A stretch of 64,000 nt of DNA from the NCBI RefSeq assembly GCF_963576675.1, contig NC_088916.1:20869501-20933500 (forward strand), written 5' to 3'. The DNA comes from Euphorbia lathyris. Its lineage: Eukaryota > Streptophyta > Magnoliopsida > Malpighiales > Euphorbiaceae. Under the pieces are notes generated by a model. It was not told the origin of the DNA. It did not search any database and was given only the letters and a program-made list of their open reading frames with translations. This document shows positions 10,774-21,778 of this stretch, one piece after another. Position 1 is the stretch's first letter, and every line of letters starts with the position of its first letter. The position numbers were made by a program, and so were the translations under genes.

Positions 10774-11584
10774 ACCCACTTAGTTTTGAATCGTTTAAAA
10801 ACTAGTTTTAAATATATATATGTATATGTTTCACAAATTAATAGTTTTCTGTTTTGATTATCGAATGAAAATTTATTTAAAAGTTTGTTTTACCTATTTG
10901 TAAATCAAAAAGGTTTTAAATAAATTAAAATCAAAATAATTAGGACGTGCATAATTGAAAGTTTTGTATAGTTATATTAATCTAAAAGTTTAATATAAAA
11001 GGATACGAAACTATTAGAAGTAAAATTGGATGAAAGTTAATTTGTTGAGTTAATGTGATTAACCTAAATATTACATAACATACTTATGTAATCAACCAAT
11101 TAAATTTATTTAATTGAGTCTATGCATGTTTGGAGTTATGGACATATTTGGACCCTCTTTAGTCTTTTGGTATTTTTGAAATAGGGTCTGCGAGTCCTGC
11201 CTTTCTACTATCTATTGTAATTTCTCCTCTCATCTAATTCCCTTCAATTCAATTGAAGTTTTCTTTAGTAGTATAGAAATTAATATGTAATTTCAAGGCG
11301 CCATGGAGAAGACGGAGGACCTAAAGAGAAATATGTAATAGTTAGTATTTCCTTAGGTTTGCCCTTTTATTCCGTCTCTGGCTCGACGGAATAATTTAGA
11401 TGATATGTCCATAACGCCAATGTATGTGTATGATGTATGCTAAAGAAAATCAAGACTAAGTTAGATTATGAGACCTAAAATAAAATCCCTCATTAAAAAG
11501 TTAAGTAAATAAGCAAGTTATTAAAATCGGTTGCCCCTCCCTAATATTATAATTCAGCCGGCAGTACTGAGGGCCTTTGGATTG

Positions 11585-11858
11585 TTGAGTAAACTCAAGC
11601 TCGGGGTCTTACGGTAACACCTGAATTATCGAAAATCATTTTTCATGAATATGGGGTAATACTTAAATTAGATTATGATAATTGGATGAGTAAACTCATG
11701 TTTTCATAAACTAATGGGCAATACGGTTGGGATTAATATGAATAGCATATTAGTTACTAATGTAGTTAGTAACCCAATAACCTATGAATCACATTAAAGA
11801 CATGATTGATTACATGAATCTACCTAACGAATGAGACTAGCTTGTTGAGTAAACTCAA
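11585..11858 (+). repeat. Three copies of a spaced 14-base palindrome
   Basis: TTGAGTAAACTCAA occurs at 11585-11598 and 11845-11858, and ATGAGTAAACTCAT at 11686-11699. The outer base pair is changed on both sides in the middle copy, so the palindrome is kept. All lie in the leader of element C. Confidence 0.6.
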
Positions 11859-12069
11859 GGCGAAATCTCAGGAGTTAGGATCCTAGCTCACTAAAGGATT
11901 TGTGAAATTCTTCGAATTAATATGGAGGGCTATTAATTTGGCAAAATAGTGGGAGCAATCTGAAATAAACTAAAATGCCTATAATTTTAGATTGATATAC
12001 TTTAAAGCAAATGAATAACATACGTTTACTCTTTCTCACTCCCAGGTTTAATAAAACACTCTTAAAATC

Positions 12070-12225
12070 ATGACTAAAACCAATCTGCAAAATATTCATA
12101 CCGATAACAAGTTGAATGGTTCAAACTTCACCGACTGGTTTCGTAACCTCAAAATTGTTTTGAAGTTCGATAAAATAGGGTATGTACTTGATACAACGAT
12201 ACCCCCTATCCCAGCTGATGATGCT
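12070..12225 (+). pseudogene. gag of element C, N-terminal part
   Basis: ATG 12070 opens 52 codons with the Copia gag N-terminal pattern (LNGSNFTDWFRNLKIVLKF). The frame is cut by element D after the target bases ATGCT and resumes exactly in frame at 21218 once D and one ATGCT copy are discounted. Confidence 0.85.
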
Positions 12226-13803
12226 TGATAGGGGTCAAAAACCCCTATCTTTGGGTACGGTTTTAGGACGGTTTTTAGCGTTATTTAGTTAATAAGCGAG
12301 CAATTCTCGCATTTAAATGCTTTTGTGTGAGTTAGTTAGAAATTGGAAATGTTTTATTTACTTTTCGTTGTTTAGGCTCGTTTTACGATCAATTTAGGCA
12401 AATACGGCCAAAATGGCATGCATATTATAATTCTGTTATCTTTTGAAGCTAATTGATCCGTCAAAAGTCGCACCAAACGAAGTGTTTGCTCAAAATGAGC
12501 GATTGGCGGGTCAATTTAGCCTTTGGACTAATGCTATCTGGAGTTTTGTACATGCGCAGGGATAAGTTCGGGCGGAAAAACACACTTTTGGCATTCAGCG
12601 ACCGCGCAGAGGCGTGCCGGGCAAGACTGCTCTACGAACTTGCCTATTTAGGCCAGCTCGCGGCGAGCTGGCCCTCGTAGGCCAGCTCGCCGAGCAGGCC
12701 CTCAAAGGCCTGCTCGGCGAGCAGACCTGCGGGAATTGGTCAAAAAGACCAATTCCGCCCCCCTGATTTCATGACCGGTCCCACGACTTCCCACCTGCAT
12801 AAGGACACGAAATAGGTCAAGAAAAAGGCCCGAACCGCGTCTATAAATAGGGTTTTTCCAATGTAAATTAGACATCATTTATCTTTGTAATTTTCTTAGC
12901 TTTTCACCTTGAGAAATCCTCTCCACCTCCTCCATATCCTTCAACCCTCCATTGAAGACACCTCCGAAGCTCCACTCACCGAGGATTGCTCAAGCTCCAT
13001 CCTTAAGTCCTAGGAAGACGCCTGCATTGGTAGACAGGTTCCCTGAAAGGGATTTTTCTTCTTTTATATTCTGTCTAGCCTCTGATCCATGTTATGAATC
13101 CTAGGCTCATTGTATCTTCGTGACAATACTTTCATCTTTGATATATATTATAGTTTTGTTCATTCAATTGTTTTATTGCTTTAATCTTTGTCTTACGCTT
13201 TGTCTGATTGGTTTAACTCATTCGATAATCCCAAAATTAAGTTGGCACATATTGCGAGCTGAATCTGACCTAGTCAGTGCCTATAGGATTGACGACCCTA
13301 TAGAAGATTAAGCCCAAATTGCTGAGCCTTAGAGCTAGTTTCGGCCTTATAAGGGAATCACGAACTAGGGACCTCAGGAGGATAGGTAGGGTTAATCGCC
13401 TCGACTTAGATTAGGTTTTAATTCAATTGCTTAAATAATCTATTTTCATTATCATCGTATCCCTTCATGTTCCTTCGGATAATTGCATTGGTAAAAGATC
13501 ACCTAGGAGTAGTTTAACTTAATTAGGGGTAGAGTAACTTAATTAGGCGTAGAATAACTTCGTTAGAATTAGATAACCTAGCTAGGAATAGTATAATTCA
13601 ACCTAGGAGTAGATTAACTTAAGCAAAACCAAACTCAAAACCCCCAAAGCCTAGATAACACCTGAGACCAAGTAATTCGATACTTGCAGAAATAAATCCT
13701 GTGGACGATACCTGGACTTTTTCAGAATTTTATTACTTGATAACGATGGGGTACACTTATCCCTTAGTGAGCCTTGCGGTACCGAACGCCGTGAGGCGCA
13801 TCA
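12226..13803 (+). repeat. 5' LTR of element D
   Basis: This 1578-base LTR matches 19550-21212 except in a GC-rich palindromic block (about 12615-12730), where the copies differ in length and arrangement, and a short indel near 13404. Degenerate TTAGGNGTAGANTAACTT-like units of about 20 bases recur at 13500-13625. Confidence 0.93.
12842..12849 (+). promoter_or_regulatory. TATA box in the 5' LTR of element D
   Basis: CTATAAATAGGG has the plant TATA consensus. An inverted repeat, GGAATTGGTC paired with GACCAATTCC around five A bases, lies about 100 bases upstream. Confidence 0.7.
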
Positions 13804-13809
13804 AGTTTT

Positions 13810-13827
13810 TGGTACCGTTGCCGGGGA
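13810..13827 (+). promoter_or_regulatory. Primer-binding site of element D
   Basis: TGGTACCGTTGCCGGGGA lies six bases after the LTR. Athila-type elements usually have TGGCGCCGTTGCCGGGGA here, so one or two bases differ. Confidence 0.8.
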
Positions 13828-13875
13828 TTTATTTCTTCTGCAATATCGAACCAAAGGCCGATTTGTTAGTTTAGG

Positions 13876-14345
13876 CATTCATTGTGAATATCCTTGTTTA
13901 TATCATTTATACTTGTTTATATATATACCTGTTTATACATATACTTGTTTATATATATACACTTGTTTATATACGATTCTATTTGTGAATATCCTTGTTC
14001 ATATCGTTTGTGAATATTCTTTGTCTATACTTATACTTGTTCATATTTATACTTGCATATACAAATACTTGTTTATTCGTTTATACCTAAGTATATATGA
14101 CCTTTCTATACTTATTTATATCTACCGTGTTTTCTCATAACATGCGTAGTTGTTCATACCTATTCTTATTTATACTTGTTTATATAAACGTATATTTGTA
14201 CTTATTAAATTCATCTATACTTGTCTGTCTGTACCTGTTTATACCTTTTTATACTTGTTCATTCTTATATTTATATTTGTTCATATTCTGATTCATACTT
14301 ATACATACTTGTTTATCTCTACTAGTTTGTACCATGTACATCAAT
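13876..14345 (+). repeat. Degenerate TATACTTGTTTA-type low-complexity repeat
   Basis: Units of about 12-15 bases with the core TATACTTGTTTAT recur irregularly between the primer site and gag of element D. The open frames are a by-product of the low complexity and encode only Tyr/Leu/Ile-rich strings. Confidence 0.65.
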
Positions 14346-14476
14346 CTATATCTGTCAATATAAACCAATAAGAATACTTGTATAAAACTGTGCGACCTTG
14401 TATGATGTGTATAATTTTCTTTCATAGGAAAAATTTCTGCTTTCATTTACTTTTTGCATTTATTTCTTCTCAGCAT

Positions 14477-15919
14477 ATGCCTACAAGATCAACAAGAATA
14501 CCGTGTGTCCCTCTTAACCCTGAACTTGAACGTACTCTTCACAGGAGCAAACAGATTGGAAAACTGAAGCAAGACGAGATCATCGAGCCTATCAAAATGA
14601 CTGACAATAAACGAAATAATGAACGGAACACTGAGAACATCGGGCCAGAAAATGACACTCGTCTGATGAGTGAGATCCTGGCACCACACCGACACCAGTA
14701 TTTGTCCGGCATTGCCGCTCCGAATATTCCGACCAATACATACGAAATCAAGTCCGGTATAATTCACTTGATCCAACAGACCGGATTGTTTGGAGGGGAA
14801 GCACATGAGAGCCCGAATGATCATCTGGATCGCTTCCTAATGTGCGCAGACACTGCAAGAACAAATGGGGTTCCTCAAGATGCTGCTAGGCTGAAGCTGT
14901 TCCCATTTTCTCTAACTGGGCAAGCTTTGGAATGGCTAAGAACACTGGAGCCCGGATCAATCACGACTTGGGCAGGATTGGAGAAGGAATTCTTGTCCTA
15001 CTACTTTCCTCCCTCAAAGACAGCAATGCTCAGGGGTGAGATCACATCCTTCCACCAACCCGAGCACGAAGCGCTCCACACATCTTGGACCCGATTCAGA
15101 AAAATGCTGCACATGTGCCCTCATCATGACATACCCAAACATCAATTGGTGAGCGTCTTCTATCATGGATTGACACCCACCAACAGGGCTATTGTAGACT
15201 CCGCAGCGGGTGGAGATTTGTTCAGGAAGACAGCAACAGAGGTGTATGACATGATTAACGAGCTGGCTAGGAAGAGCGTGCAGTGGCAAGAGGAGAAACT
15301 CGCTGGCCCCACAAGACATCGGGTGTTTGCTGTGGAAGAACAAGAACAAAATCCAAGTGTTGCGGATATAAGTAGGAAGATGGACGTCCTGTTGGCTAAA
15401 TTCAGCCAACCTCCCACCTGTGTGCACTGTGGCGGCGACCACCATGGAAAGGACTGTCAGGTAGGGAGCCCTTTCGCTGGAGATGGAGTGGAGATGGTCA
15501 ATTATGTTAGGGGGCAACCGAGGTACAACCAGAACTATAACAACTACAACCCCAACAACCACAACTCCTACAACAACAGCAACAACTATAGGAGGCCTCA
15601 GCACCCGAACTTATCTCACGGGAATTCAAATCAGAATGTGCTTCGACCTCCTAGCGGTTTTGTTCAGGAACATAGAGAGCAGAGGCTTGGCATGCCCCCA
15701 TATCAACAGCAGAACCAAGGGCCAATGCAACCTCCTAAGGAATCTGACGAGGTGGTTACTCTCTTGAAGGAGATCTTGGCTAGGCTTGCCAACAATGAAG
15801 CTTTCTGCAAGGATTTGAGCAATCAGGTAGCCCAGATCAATAGGGACAGGCAGGAAAGGCCACAGGGTTCTCTTCCAAGCACAACGGAGAAGAATCCAAA
15901 GATCCTGAGAAAGGATTGA
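14477..15919 (+). CDS. Gag of Athila-type element D
   Basis: The chosen ATG (14477) gives a protein of 480 residues starting MPTRSTRIP; an in-frame ATG upstream at 14378 lies in the low-complexity leader. Residues about 90-290 form the retrotransposon gag capsid domain: LFPFSLTGQALEWL, then SITTWAGLEKEFLSYYFPP, then VFYHGLTPTNRAIVDSAAGG. A short CCHC-like finger, CVHCGGDHHGKDC, follows near residue 320, then an Asn/Tyr-rich stretch and a Gln/Pro-rich tail. This matches Athila gag in order and motif. It has no internal stop and ends with TGA, with no pol behind it. It would form the particle that packages the element RNA. Confidence 0.9.
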   Translation: MPTRSTRIPCVPLNPELERTLHRSKQIGKLKQDEIIEPIKMTDNKRNNERNTENIGPENDTRLMSEILAPHRHQYLSGIAAPNIPTNTYEIKSGIIHLIQQTGLFGGEAHESPNDHLDRFLMCADTARTNGVPQDAARLKLFPFSLTGQALEWLRTLEPGSITTWAGLEKEFLSYYFPPSKTAMLRGEITSFHQPEHEALHTSWTRFRKMLHMCPHHDIPKHQLVSVFYHGLTPTNRAIVDSAAGGDLFRKTATEVYDMINELARKSVQWQEEKLAGPTRHRVFAVEEQEQNPSVADISRKMDVLLAKFSQPPTCVHCGGDHHGKDCQVGSPFAGDGVEMVNYVRGQPRYNQNYNNYNPNNHNSYNNSNNYRRPQHPNLSHGNSNQNVLRPPSGFVQEHREQRLGMPPYQQQNQGPMQPPKESDEVVTLLKEILARLANNEAFCKDLSNQVAQINRDRQERPQGSLPSTTEKNPKILRKD

Positions 15920-16150
15920 GTAAGGGGGAGAAATCGAGTTCTCATCGGTTTAAATTCAAAGCTTGAACAATTATTTCTGCATTTTTCTTTTCTTTTTATT
16001 TTGGTTAAATTTGGTTGTTAGTTTTTAATTCGTATTTTTATTACATTGTCAAGTTTTGCACCCCATACTCTCTCCAAATTGAAAAAAAAAACAATACATA
16101 AAATAAAGATAAGGATAGGGGATGACTCATCATCCCCTTCCTTACCTTCT

Positions 16151-16182
<32 letters not shown>

Positions 16183-16806
16183 TTTATTTCTCTTCTTTCC
16201 TTCTTTCTCTCTTTTCTTTTTTTTTTCACAAACCTAAACCCCAAATCTTCCATACTAACCCGAATTCAACAACTAAGGTATGCATTCTTACCTATTTTTT
16301 ATTTCTAACATGTTTCTAGGTTTAGATTTTAGTTTAGGGTGTTAATTTTTGAGATTTGGGATAAACCTAAGTTTTGTTTTTTTTTATCTTTTTTCTCAAA
16401 TAACCTTTTATTTGCCCTTAATTCTTGATATTCTTGCAATATATAGTAACATTATGATTAATATGTGGTTTGGATATGATTTTTGTTCTTAATTTGTGAA
16501 TATTTGGAGAAATTGCTCAAATTGGGTAAAATCTCCATTTTAGCTCAAAGTTCAACTATTCAGTTTATAGTTGAAAACTTGCTAATAGAATTCTATATCA
16601 CATTCTTAACACATTTTAGTCACTGGGCATCCCTAATTTTGCACGAATTTAGAAATACGAGTAAATTACTTAGGGACTGAAAGCTTATGGTTTTGGTCCC
16701 TAAGTTTCTAAACTATGGTTTTACCTATTTATTGGTTACTTGAGGGTTTATGTTTATGTTTGTGAAGAAATTCTAACTAGTCTGTTTGGTCTATCTCTCA
16801 GGTACT
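15920..16806 (+). other. Non-coding spacer of element D with a possible intron
   Basis: This holds a TTTC/TTCT microsatellite (about 16146-16190) and pyrimidine-rich sequence. A plausible donor (AAG then GTATGC at 16278) and acceptor (TATCTCTCAG ending at 16801) bracket 524 AT-rich bases just before the ATG at 16807. Athila-type env-like ORFs are thought to be expressed from spliced RNA, so this may be such an intron; that is inference. Confidence 0.4.
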
Positions 16807-18009
16807 ATGGGAAGGAAAGGCAAGGCCAAGATCACGGTTGACAATGAAGCCGACTCTGACATCGAATTCAGTGACGCCCTACAAGCTAAGTATAACCCAC
16901 CTTTTGGACTGGTCGATGAGCGAGAGGGGCTGTTGTATCATTGGTTTTCTAGGCAAGAACTTGCCACTCTAATCACTGTTGACCAGAAATATCTAGCATC
17001 TATAGGTCTGGAAAAGGATTTCAATGAAATCCTAAAATTCCACGGTTGGCATAGACTGGCCACAAAAAGGACCCCAGTGTATTACAACTTCACTGTAGAA
17101 TTTCTGACCACCTTGAAAAAGGAGTTGCCTGTAGGGTGTGGTAAGCATTCTTTCAGACTGAACGGTAAACCCTATCGTCTCAGTGACACCACGTTAGCAG
17201 CTCTGATGGGAGTCTATAACCATCCAGAAGCAGTCTCGGGTTTTGAGGAACCCATGACAAAAGATAAAGCTTGGGAACAATTAACAGGCTTATCAGAATT
17301 TGACTCCCGCACTGCTAGCCCAATCCACCTCTTAGACCCATTGATAAACCTTGTACACAAGTTTGTGGCTCACAACTTGTTAGGCAAAAATGAGAGCAAT
17401 AAGATCTCAAAGACAGAATTGCTCATACTGTGGTGTGTGGCCAACCATAAACCCGTTAATAATATCAAAGCCATCTTTGAAGGCTTTTCGAGCCAAACCA
17501 GTAAAAAACGCGGGTCCGTTGGCCTTGGACATTTGGTTACCAACTTCCTTGATAACCAATTCAAAGATTTGGACATTCAGGAAGATGGTTTCTACCCAAC
17601 TTTGCTTAACTCCACATTTCTGGGGAGATCTACTTTCCATTCAGTTTTAAACAGGAACTCATCAGGAGGAGCAAGCTCTAGCAGAAGGGTGCGAAAAAGA
17701 GCACGAAACCCACCACAACAGGGAGAAGAAGAACAGGGAGAATCTGAGGAAGAAGAAACTGCCGCAGCAGGAGACCAAATGGAAAACCAAGCGCCGGGGA
17801 CGGAGGCCCAGTTCCAAGCCATCAACACCATGATGGCAGAAATGAGAGATCTTAACCTACGGACCCTTAACACTGTTCAACAGATGGACCAACGGTTCAC
17901 TAACTTTGAGCAGAATATGGACCGAAGGCTTTCGGGTCTTGAATACGTAGCGACAGACTACTGCGAACGCTACAACATGCCTTGGCCATACCCTCCGGCC
18001 GATCAGTAA
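16807..18009 (+). CDS. ATHILA ORF-1-like accessory protein of element D
   Basis: ATG 16807 (MGRKGKAK) follows a candidate splice acceptor; an in-frame ATG at 16786 lies in that acceptor. The 400-residue protein resembles the plant ATHILA ORF-1/putative transposon protein family: a segment with FTVEFLTTLKKEL, the module FRLNGKPYRLSDTTLAALMG, and a helical stretch with NLVHKFVAHNLLGK, TELLILWCVANH and GLGHLVTNFLD. The C-terminal third is acidic then coiled-coil-like (MMAEMRDLNLRTLNTVQQMD). I see no signal peptide or membrane segment, so a true envelope role is unlikely. It is fully open. Its role is unknown. Confidence 0.75.
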   Translation: MGRKGKAKITVDNEADSDIEFSDALQAKYNPPFGLVDEREGLLYHWFSRQELATLITVDQKYLASIGLEKDFNEILKFHGWHRLATKRTPVYYNFTVEFLTTLKKELPVGCGKHSFRLNGKPYRLSDTTLAALMGVYNHPEAVSGFEEPMTKDKAWEQLTGLSEFDSRTASPIHLLDPLINLVHKFVAHNLLGKNESNKISKTELLILWCVANHKPVNNIKAIFEGFSSQTSKKRGSVGLGHLVTNFLDNQFKDLDIQEDGFYPTLLNSTFLGRSTFHSVLNRNSSGGASSSRRVRKRARNPPQQGEEEQGESEEEETAAAGDQMENQAPGTEAQFQAINTMMAEMRDLNLRTLNTVQQMDQRFTNFEQNMDRRLSGLEYVATDYCERYNMPWPYPPADQ

Positions 18010-19549
18010 GTTGTCTTCTCCACCCTAACTTTTTACACTTGTTCTTTAGGGTTTGTGATGCAATGTTGGAACTTATTGCATATTTTTAGTGTGAGGAGGA
18101 GGGGTAGACAAACTTACAAAAATTTGTATAAATTTTTAAATTTTTGTTGCGTCGTGTCTAGTTTAGTTTTGCGTTTTTCGGGTTTTATTTATGTTTTGCA
18201 TGTTTAGGACCTAAAACCGTGAACCTCCTTCGAATCTAAACTTCATTATTTGTCCTTTAGGGCTGAGAACCGAATCTAAGATTGCATGACAACTAGTTTA
18301 GCTGTAGGACCCAATCCTTGTATCTGTAAAAGCATGAGCTAAAGTTTGCATTTAGACCCTACTTTTGAAGAAATGCTAAAATCATTACTTAGGTAGATAA
18401 CTTAAGAATTGAAGGCATGTGATATTAAACTTGAGTTTGGGGAGAACTAGTAAACACAAAATTGAAACCCAAAGAATTGTGAGTTGAATTTGAGCCCAAT
18501 AGCGAACATCAAAAAGCTCTTTTTCTTGACATTTTTGTGTGAATGCCTTGACTTGTGGAAAGATTACAAATTTTGCACCTAATACTGTGTTGAACCTACA
18601 TGCAATGATTTGAGATGGTAGACGATGAAATCAGCCTCATTAGAATTAACCATTTTCTTACCTTATTTTCTTTTTTTTTCCACTATAGGAAGCCCCTTTG
18701 AGCCTATGTTTTGTAGTTTGTAGATTTTTCTTTCGTTCTAACTCAATTTTTGCAAACCATCACTTGGTTTGTTACTTGACCCTAAGTTTTTGCAAAGCTC
18801 ACATCGAGCCTTTGTTGTCTTCTAGCGCTTTATCTTTGTTATGGCATCACAGTAGCAAGCTAAAAGGCTAAGAAGTGAATGAGCATCACTATCCCAAAAG
18901 AAAAAAAAAGAGAAAAAGAAGAAACAGAAAAAGAAAAGAAAAGAAAAGAGACGAACAAAAGGGGAGAACTTCATTCCTCAGTTCTTAAAATCAAAACGTC
19001 TCAAGAAAAAAAAAGAATGAATAAAAAGCTCAGTCACTTCATATTTGCTAAAGCCATTTTAACTTTGTTTTTCTAGCGCTAGAACTCTTAACCCTTGTTG
19101 TACCTTTAACCCTCTAACCACATTACAACCCCAATTCGAGGCTGTTTTTGATATCATCGGAGTCATATAGCATAGTAGAGGAACTCGGATGAACGTGCAA
19201 AATCAACGTAATCCTAAGCAAGAACATAAGCCGAGAGTAAACACTTTAGCCACCAAAATTGTGTGAAATGAGTGAACTACCTATGGTGAGGTGTTTTACT
19301 TAGCGATCCCCTCAAGCTCGTTTAATTGAACATGTGTCCTTTTTCTTAAAACATATGACCTATGATAATTGAAATGCGGCTTTTGGATATCGTGTCTCTA
19401 CTTTGTATTTCCGAATGCATGTAATTACAGATGCTCGAAATTGTGTCAAGCACCTAGTCAAACCGGGAGGTTTTCTAGCTTGCTTGTGATTGCGGGTTTA
19501 GTTTTTTAGTTTACTTGGGGACAAGTAAAGTTTTAAGTGCGAGGAGGTT
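18010..19549 (+). other. 3' untranslated region and polypurine tract of element D
   Basis: About 1.5 kb separate the last ORF from the 3' LTR, where an autonomous Athila would also have long non-coding DNA. A purine-rich AAAGAGAAAAAG-type tract lies at 18895-19020. The sequence just before the LTR, AAGTGCGAGGAGGTT (19535-19549), is the polypurine tract. No pol remnant is visible. Confidence 0.7.
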
Positions 19550-21212
19550 TGATAGGGGTCAAAAACCCTATCTTTGGGTACGGTTTTAGGACAGTTTTTA
19601 GCGTTATTTAGTTAATAAGCAAGCAATTCTCGCATTTAAATGCTTTTGTGTGAGTTAGTTAGAAATTGGAAATGTTTTATTTACTTTTCATTGTTTAGGC
19701 TCGTTTTACGATCAATTTAGGCAAATACGGCCAAAATGGCATGCATATTATAATTCCGTTATCTTTTGAAGCTAATTGATCCGTCAAAAGTCGCACCAAA
19801 CGAAGCGTTTGCTCAAACTGAGCGATTGGCGGGTCAATTTAGCCTTTGGACTAATGCTATCTGGAGTTTTGTGCATGCGCAGGGATAAGTTCGGGCGGAA
19901 AAACACACTTTTGGCATTCAGCGACCGCGCAGAGGCGTGCCGGGAAGACTGCTCGCCGAGCAGGCCCTCAGGCCTGCTCGGGCGAGCAGGACATGCCTGC
20001 TCGGGCGAGCAGGACATGCCTGCTCGCCAAGCAGGCCCTCAGAGGCCTGCTCGGGTGAGCAGGGTGCCTGCTCGGGCGAGCAGGGTGCCTGCTCGCGACG
20101 AGCAGTGCCTGTTCGGCGAGCAGACCTGCGGGAATTGGTCAAAAAGACCAATTCCGCCCCCACGACTTCACGACCGGTCCCACGACTTCCCACCTGCATA
20201 AGGACACGAAATAGGTCAAGAAAAAGGCCCGAACCGCGTCTATAAATAGGGTTTTTCCAATGTAAATTAGACATCTTTTATCTTTGTAATTTTCTTAGCT
20301 TTTGACCTTGAGAAATCCTCTCCACCTCCTCCATATCCTTCAACCCTCCATTGAAGACACCTCCGAAGCTCCACTCACCGAGGATTGCTCAAGCTCCATC
20401 CTTAAGTCCTAGGAAGACGCCTGCATTGGTAGACAGGTTCCCTGAAAGGGATTTTTCTTCTTTTATATTCTGTCTAGCCTCTGATCCATGTTATGAATCC
20501 TAGGCTCATTGTATCTTCGTGACAATACTTTCATCTTTGATATATATTATAGTTTTGTTCATTCAATTGTTTTATTTCTTTAATCTTTGTCTTACGCTTT
20601 GTCTGATTGGTTTAACTCATTCGATAATCCCAAAATTAAGTTGGCAAATATTGCGAGCTGAATCTGACCTAGTCAGTGCCTATAGGATTGACGACCCTAT
20701 AGAAGATTAAGCCCAAATTGCTGAGCCTTAGAGCTAGTTTCGGCCTTACAAGGGAATCGCGAACTAGGGACCTCAGGAGGATAGGTAGGGTTAATCGCCT
20801 CGGACACAAGTGACTTAGATTAGGTTTTAATTCAATTGCTTAAATAATCTATTTTCATTATCATCGTATCCCTTCATGTTCCTTCGGATAATTGCATTGG
20901 TAAAAGATCACCTAGGAGTAGTTTAACTTAATTAGGGGTAGAGTAACTTAATTAGGCGTAGAATAACTTCGTTAGAATTAGATAACCTAGCTAGGAATAG
21001 TATAATTCAACCTAGGAGTAGATTAACTTAAGCAAAACCAAACTCAAAACCCCCAAAGCCTAGATAACACCTGAGACCAAGTAATTCGATACTTGCAGAA
21101 ATAAATCATGTGGATGATACCTGGACTTTTCCAGAATTTTATTACTTGATAACGACGGGGTACACTTATCCCTTAGTGAGCCTTGCGGTACCGAACGCCG
21201 TGAGGCGCATCA
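19550..21212 (+). repeat. 3' LTR of element D
   Basis: This 1663-base LTR is about 85 bases longer than the 5' copy, mainly because of extra palindromic units at 19945-20125. It has its own TATA box, TATAAATA, at 20241-20248. Confidence 0.93.
19945..20125. repeat. Array of CCTGCTCG/CGAGCAGG palindromes in the LTR
   Basis: CCTGCTCGGGCGAGCAGG and close variants recur about seven times, joined by short spacers such as ACATG, GTG and CCCTCA. Each can fold into an 8-bp stem. The corresponding 5' LTR block has fewer units and a different variant (GCCAGCTCG/CGAGCTGGC). Confidence 0.8.
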
Positions 21213-21217
21213 ATGCT

Positions 21218-21778
21218 CCCATCGAAGAAATTGATGCTTACCAGAAGCACAAAGCTGATGATGATCATGCGGGATGCATCATACTTGCATCGATGACACC
21301 GGAATTACAAAGGCAACATGAGGAAATGGATGCCTATTCCATCATCATGCACCTAAAGGAATTGTTTGGGAAACAGACCAGGTGCGAACACTACGAGATA
21401 TCAAAATTGCTATATCGTTGCAGGATGCAAGAGGGCACATCCATTATGACACATTGTGTCAAGATGATTGGCTATATTACCAAACTTTCTAGTATTGGAT
21501 TCGCGATGGATAACGAACTAAGCATAGACTTAATTCTTCAATCCCTCCCAGAGAGTTATTCACAGTTCATTATGAACTATCAGATGAATGACTTGCAAAC
21601 CTCTCTTGAAGAGCTTGCAAATATGCTCAAGTCAGTTGAGCCCAATATGAAAAAGGACAAGGCAATATCAGCTCTTGTCATAGAGGGATCAAAGAAAAGG
21701 AAAGGGAATTTCCCAATCCTAAATATCCCAAGAAAGGCAAGGGAGCCATGCCCGCTAGAGCTAAGGGAAAGGAAGTGA
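21218..21778 (+). pseudogene. gag of element C, C-terminal part of the first frame
   Basis: It continues the frame of 12070-12225 in phase after element D. It has the Copia gag UBN2-type region (ELQRQHEEMDAYSIIMHLKE, LLYRCRMQEG, SLPESYSQFIMNYQMND). A one-base indel near 21700 shifts the zinc knuckle into the frame of 21701-24975, so this frame ends early at 21778. Confidence 0.85.

Larger units (their letters stand above)
10287..12069 (+). other. Long untranslated leader of element C
   Basis: About 1.8 kb separate the primer site from the gag ATG, which is long for a Copia element. No coding sequence is recognisable. It is AT-rich except for the GC-rich hairpin cluster at 10616-10773. It also contains three copies of a 14-base palindrome at 11585, 11686 and 11845. 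The leader would form the packaged 5' end of the genomic RNA. Confidence 0.6.
12226..21212 (+). mobile_element. Non-autonomous Athila-type Gypsy element D, without pol
   Basis: LTRs at 12226-13803 and 19550-21212 begin TGATAGGGG and end GCGCATCA. The five-base duplication ATGCT lies on each side (12221-12225 and 21213-21217). The primer site resembles the tRNA-Asp-type site of Athila elements. The interior encodes only an Athila-like gag and an ATHILA ORF-1-like protein, both open; protease, RT, RNase H and integrase are absent. It must have moved with enzymes from a related autonomous element. It lies in gag of element C and is the best-preserved LTR element here. Confidence 0.92.

Noticed and set aside
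10447..10783. Alanine/arginine-rich open frames on both strands
   Set aside because: They coincide with the GC-rich hairpin cluster; open frames in several phases are expected from high GC, and no family motif is seen.
13913..14371. Tyr/Leu/Ile-rich membrane-like frames
   Set aside because: They are produced by the TATACTTGTTTA-type low-complexity repeat in the leader of element D.
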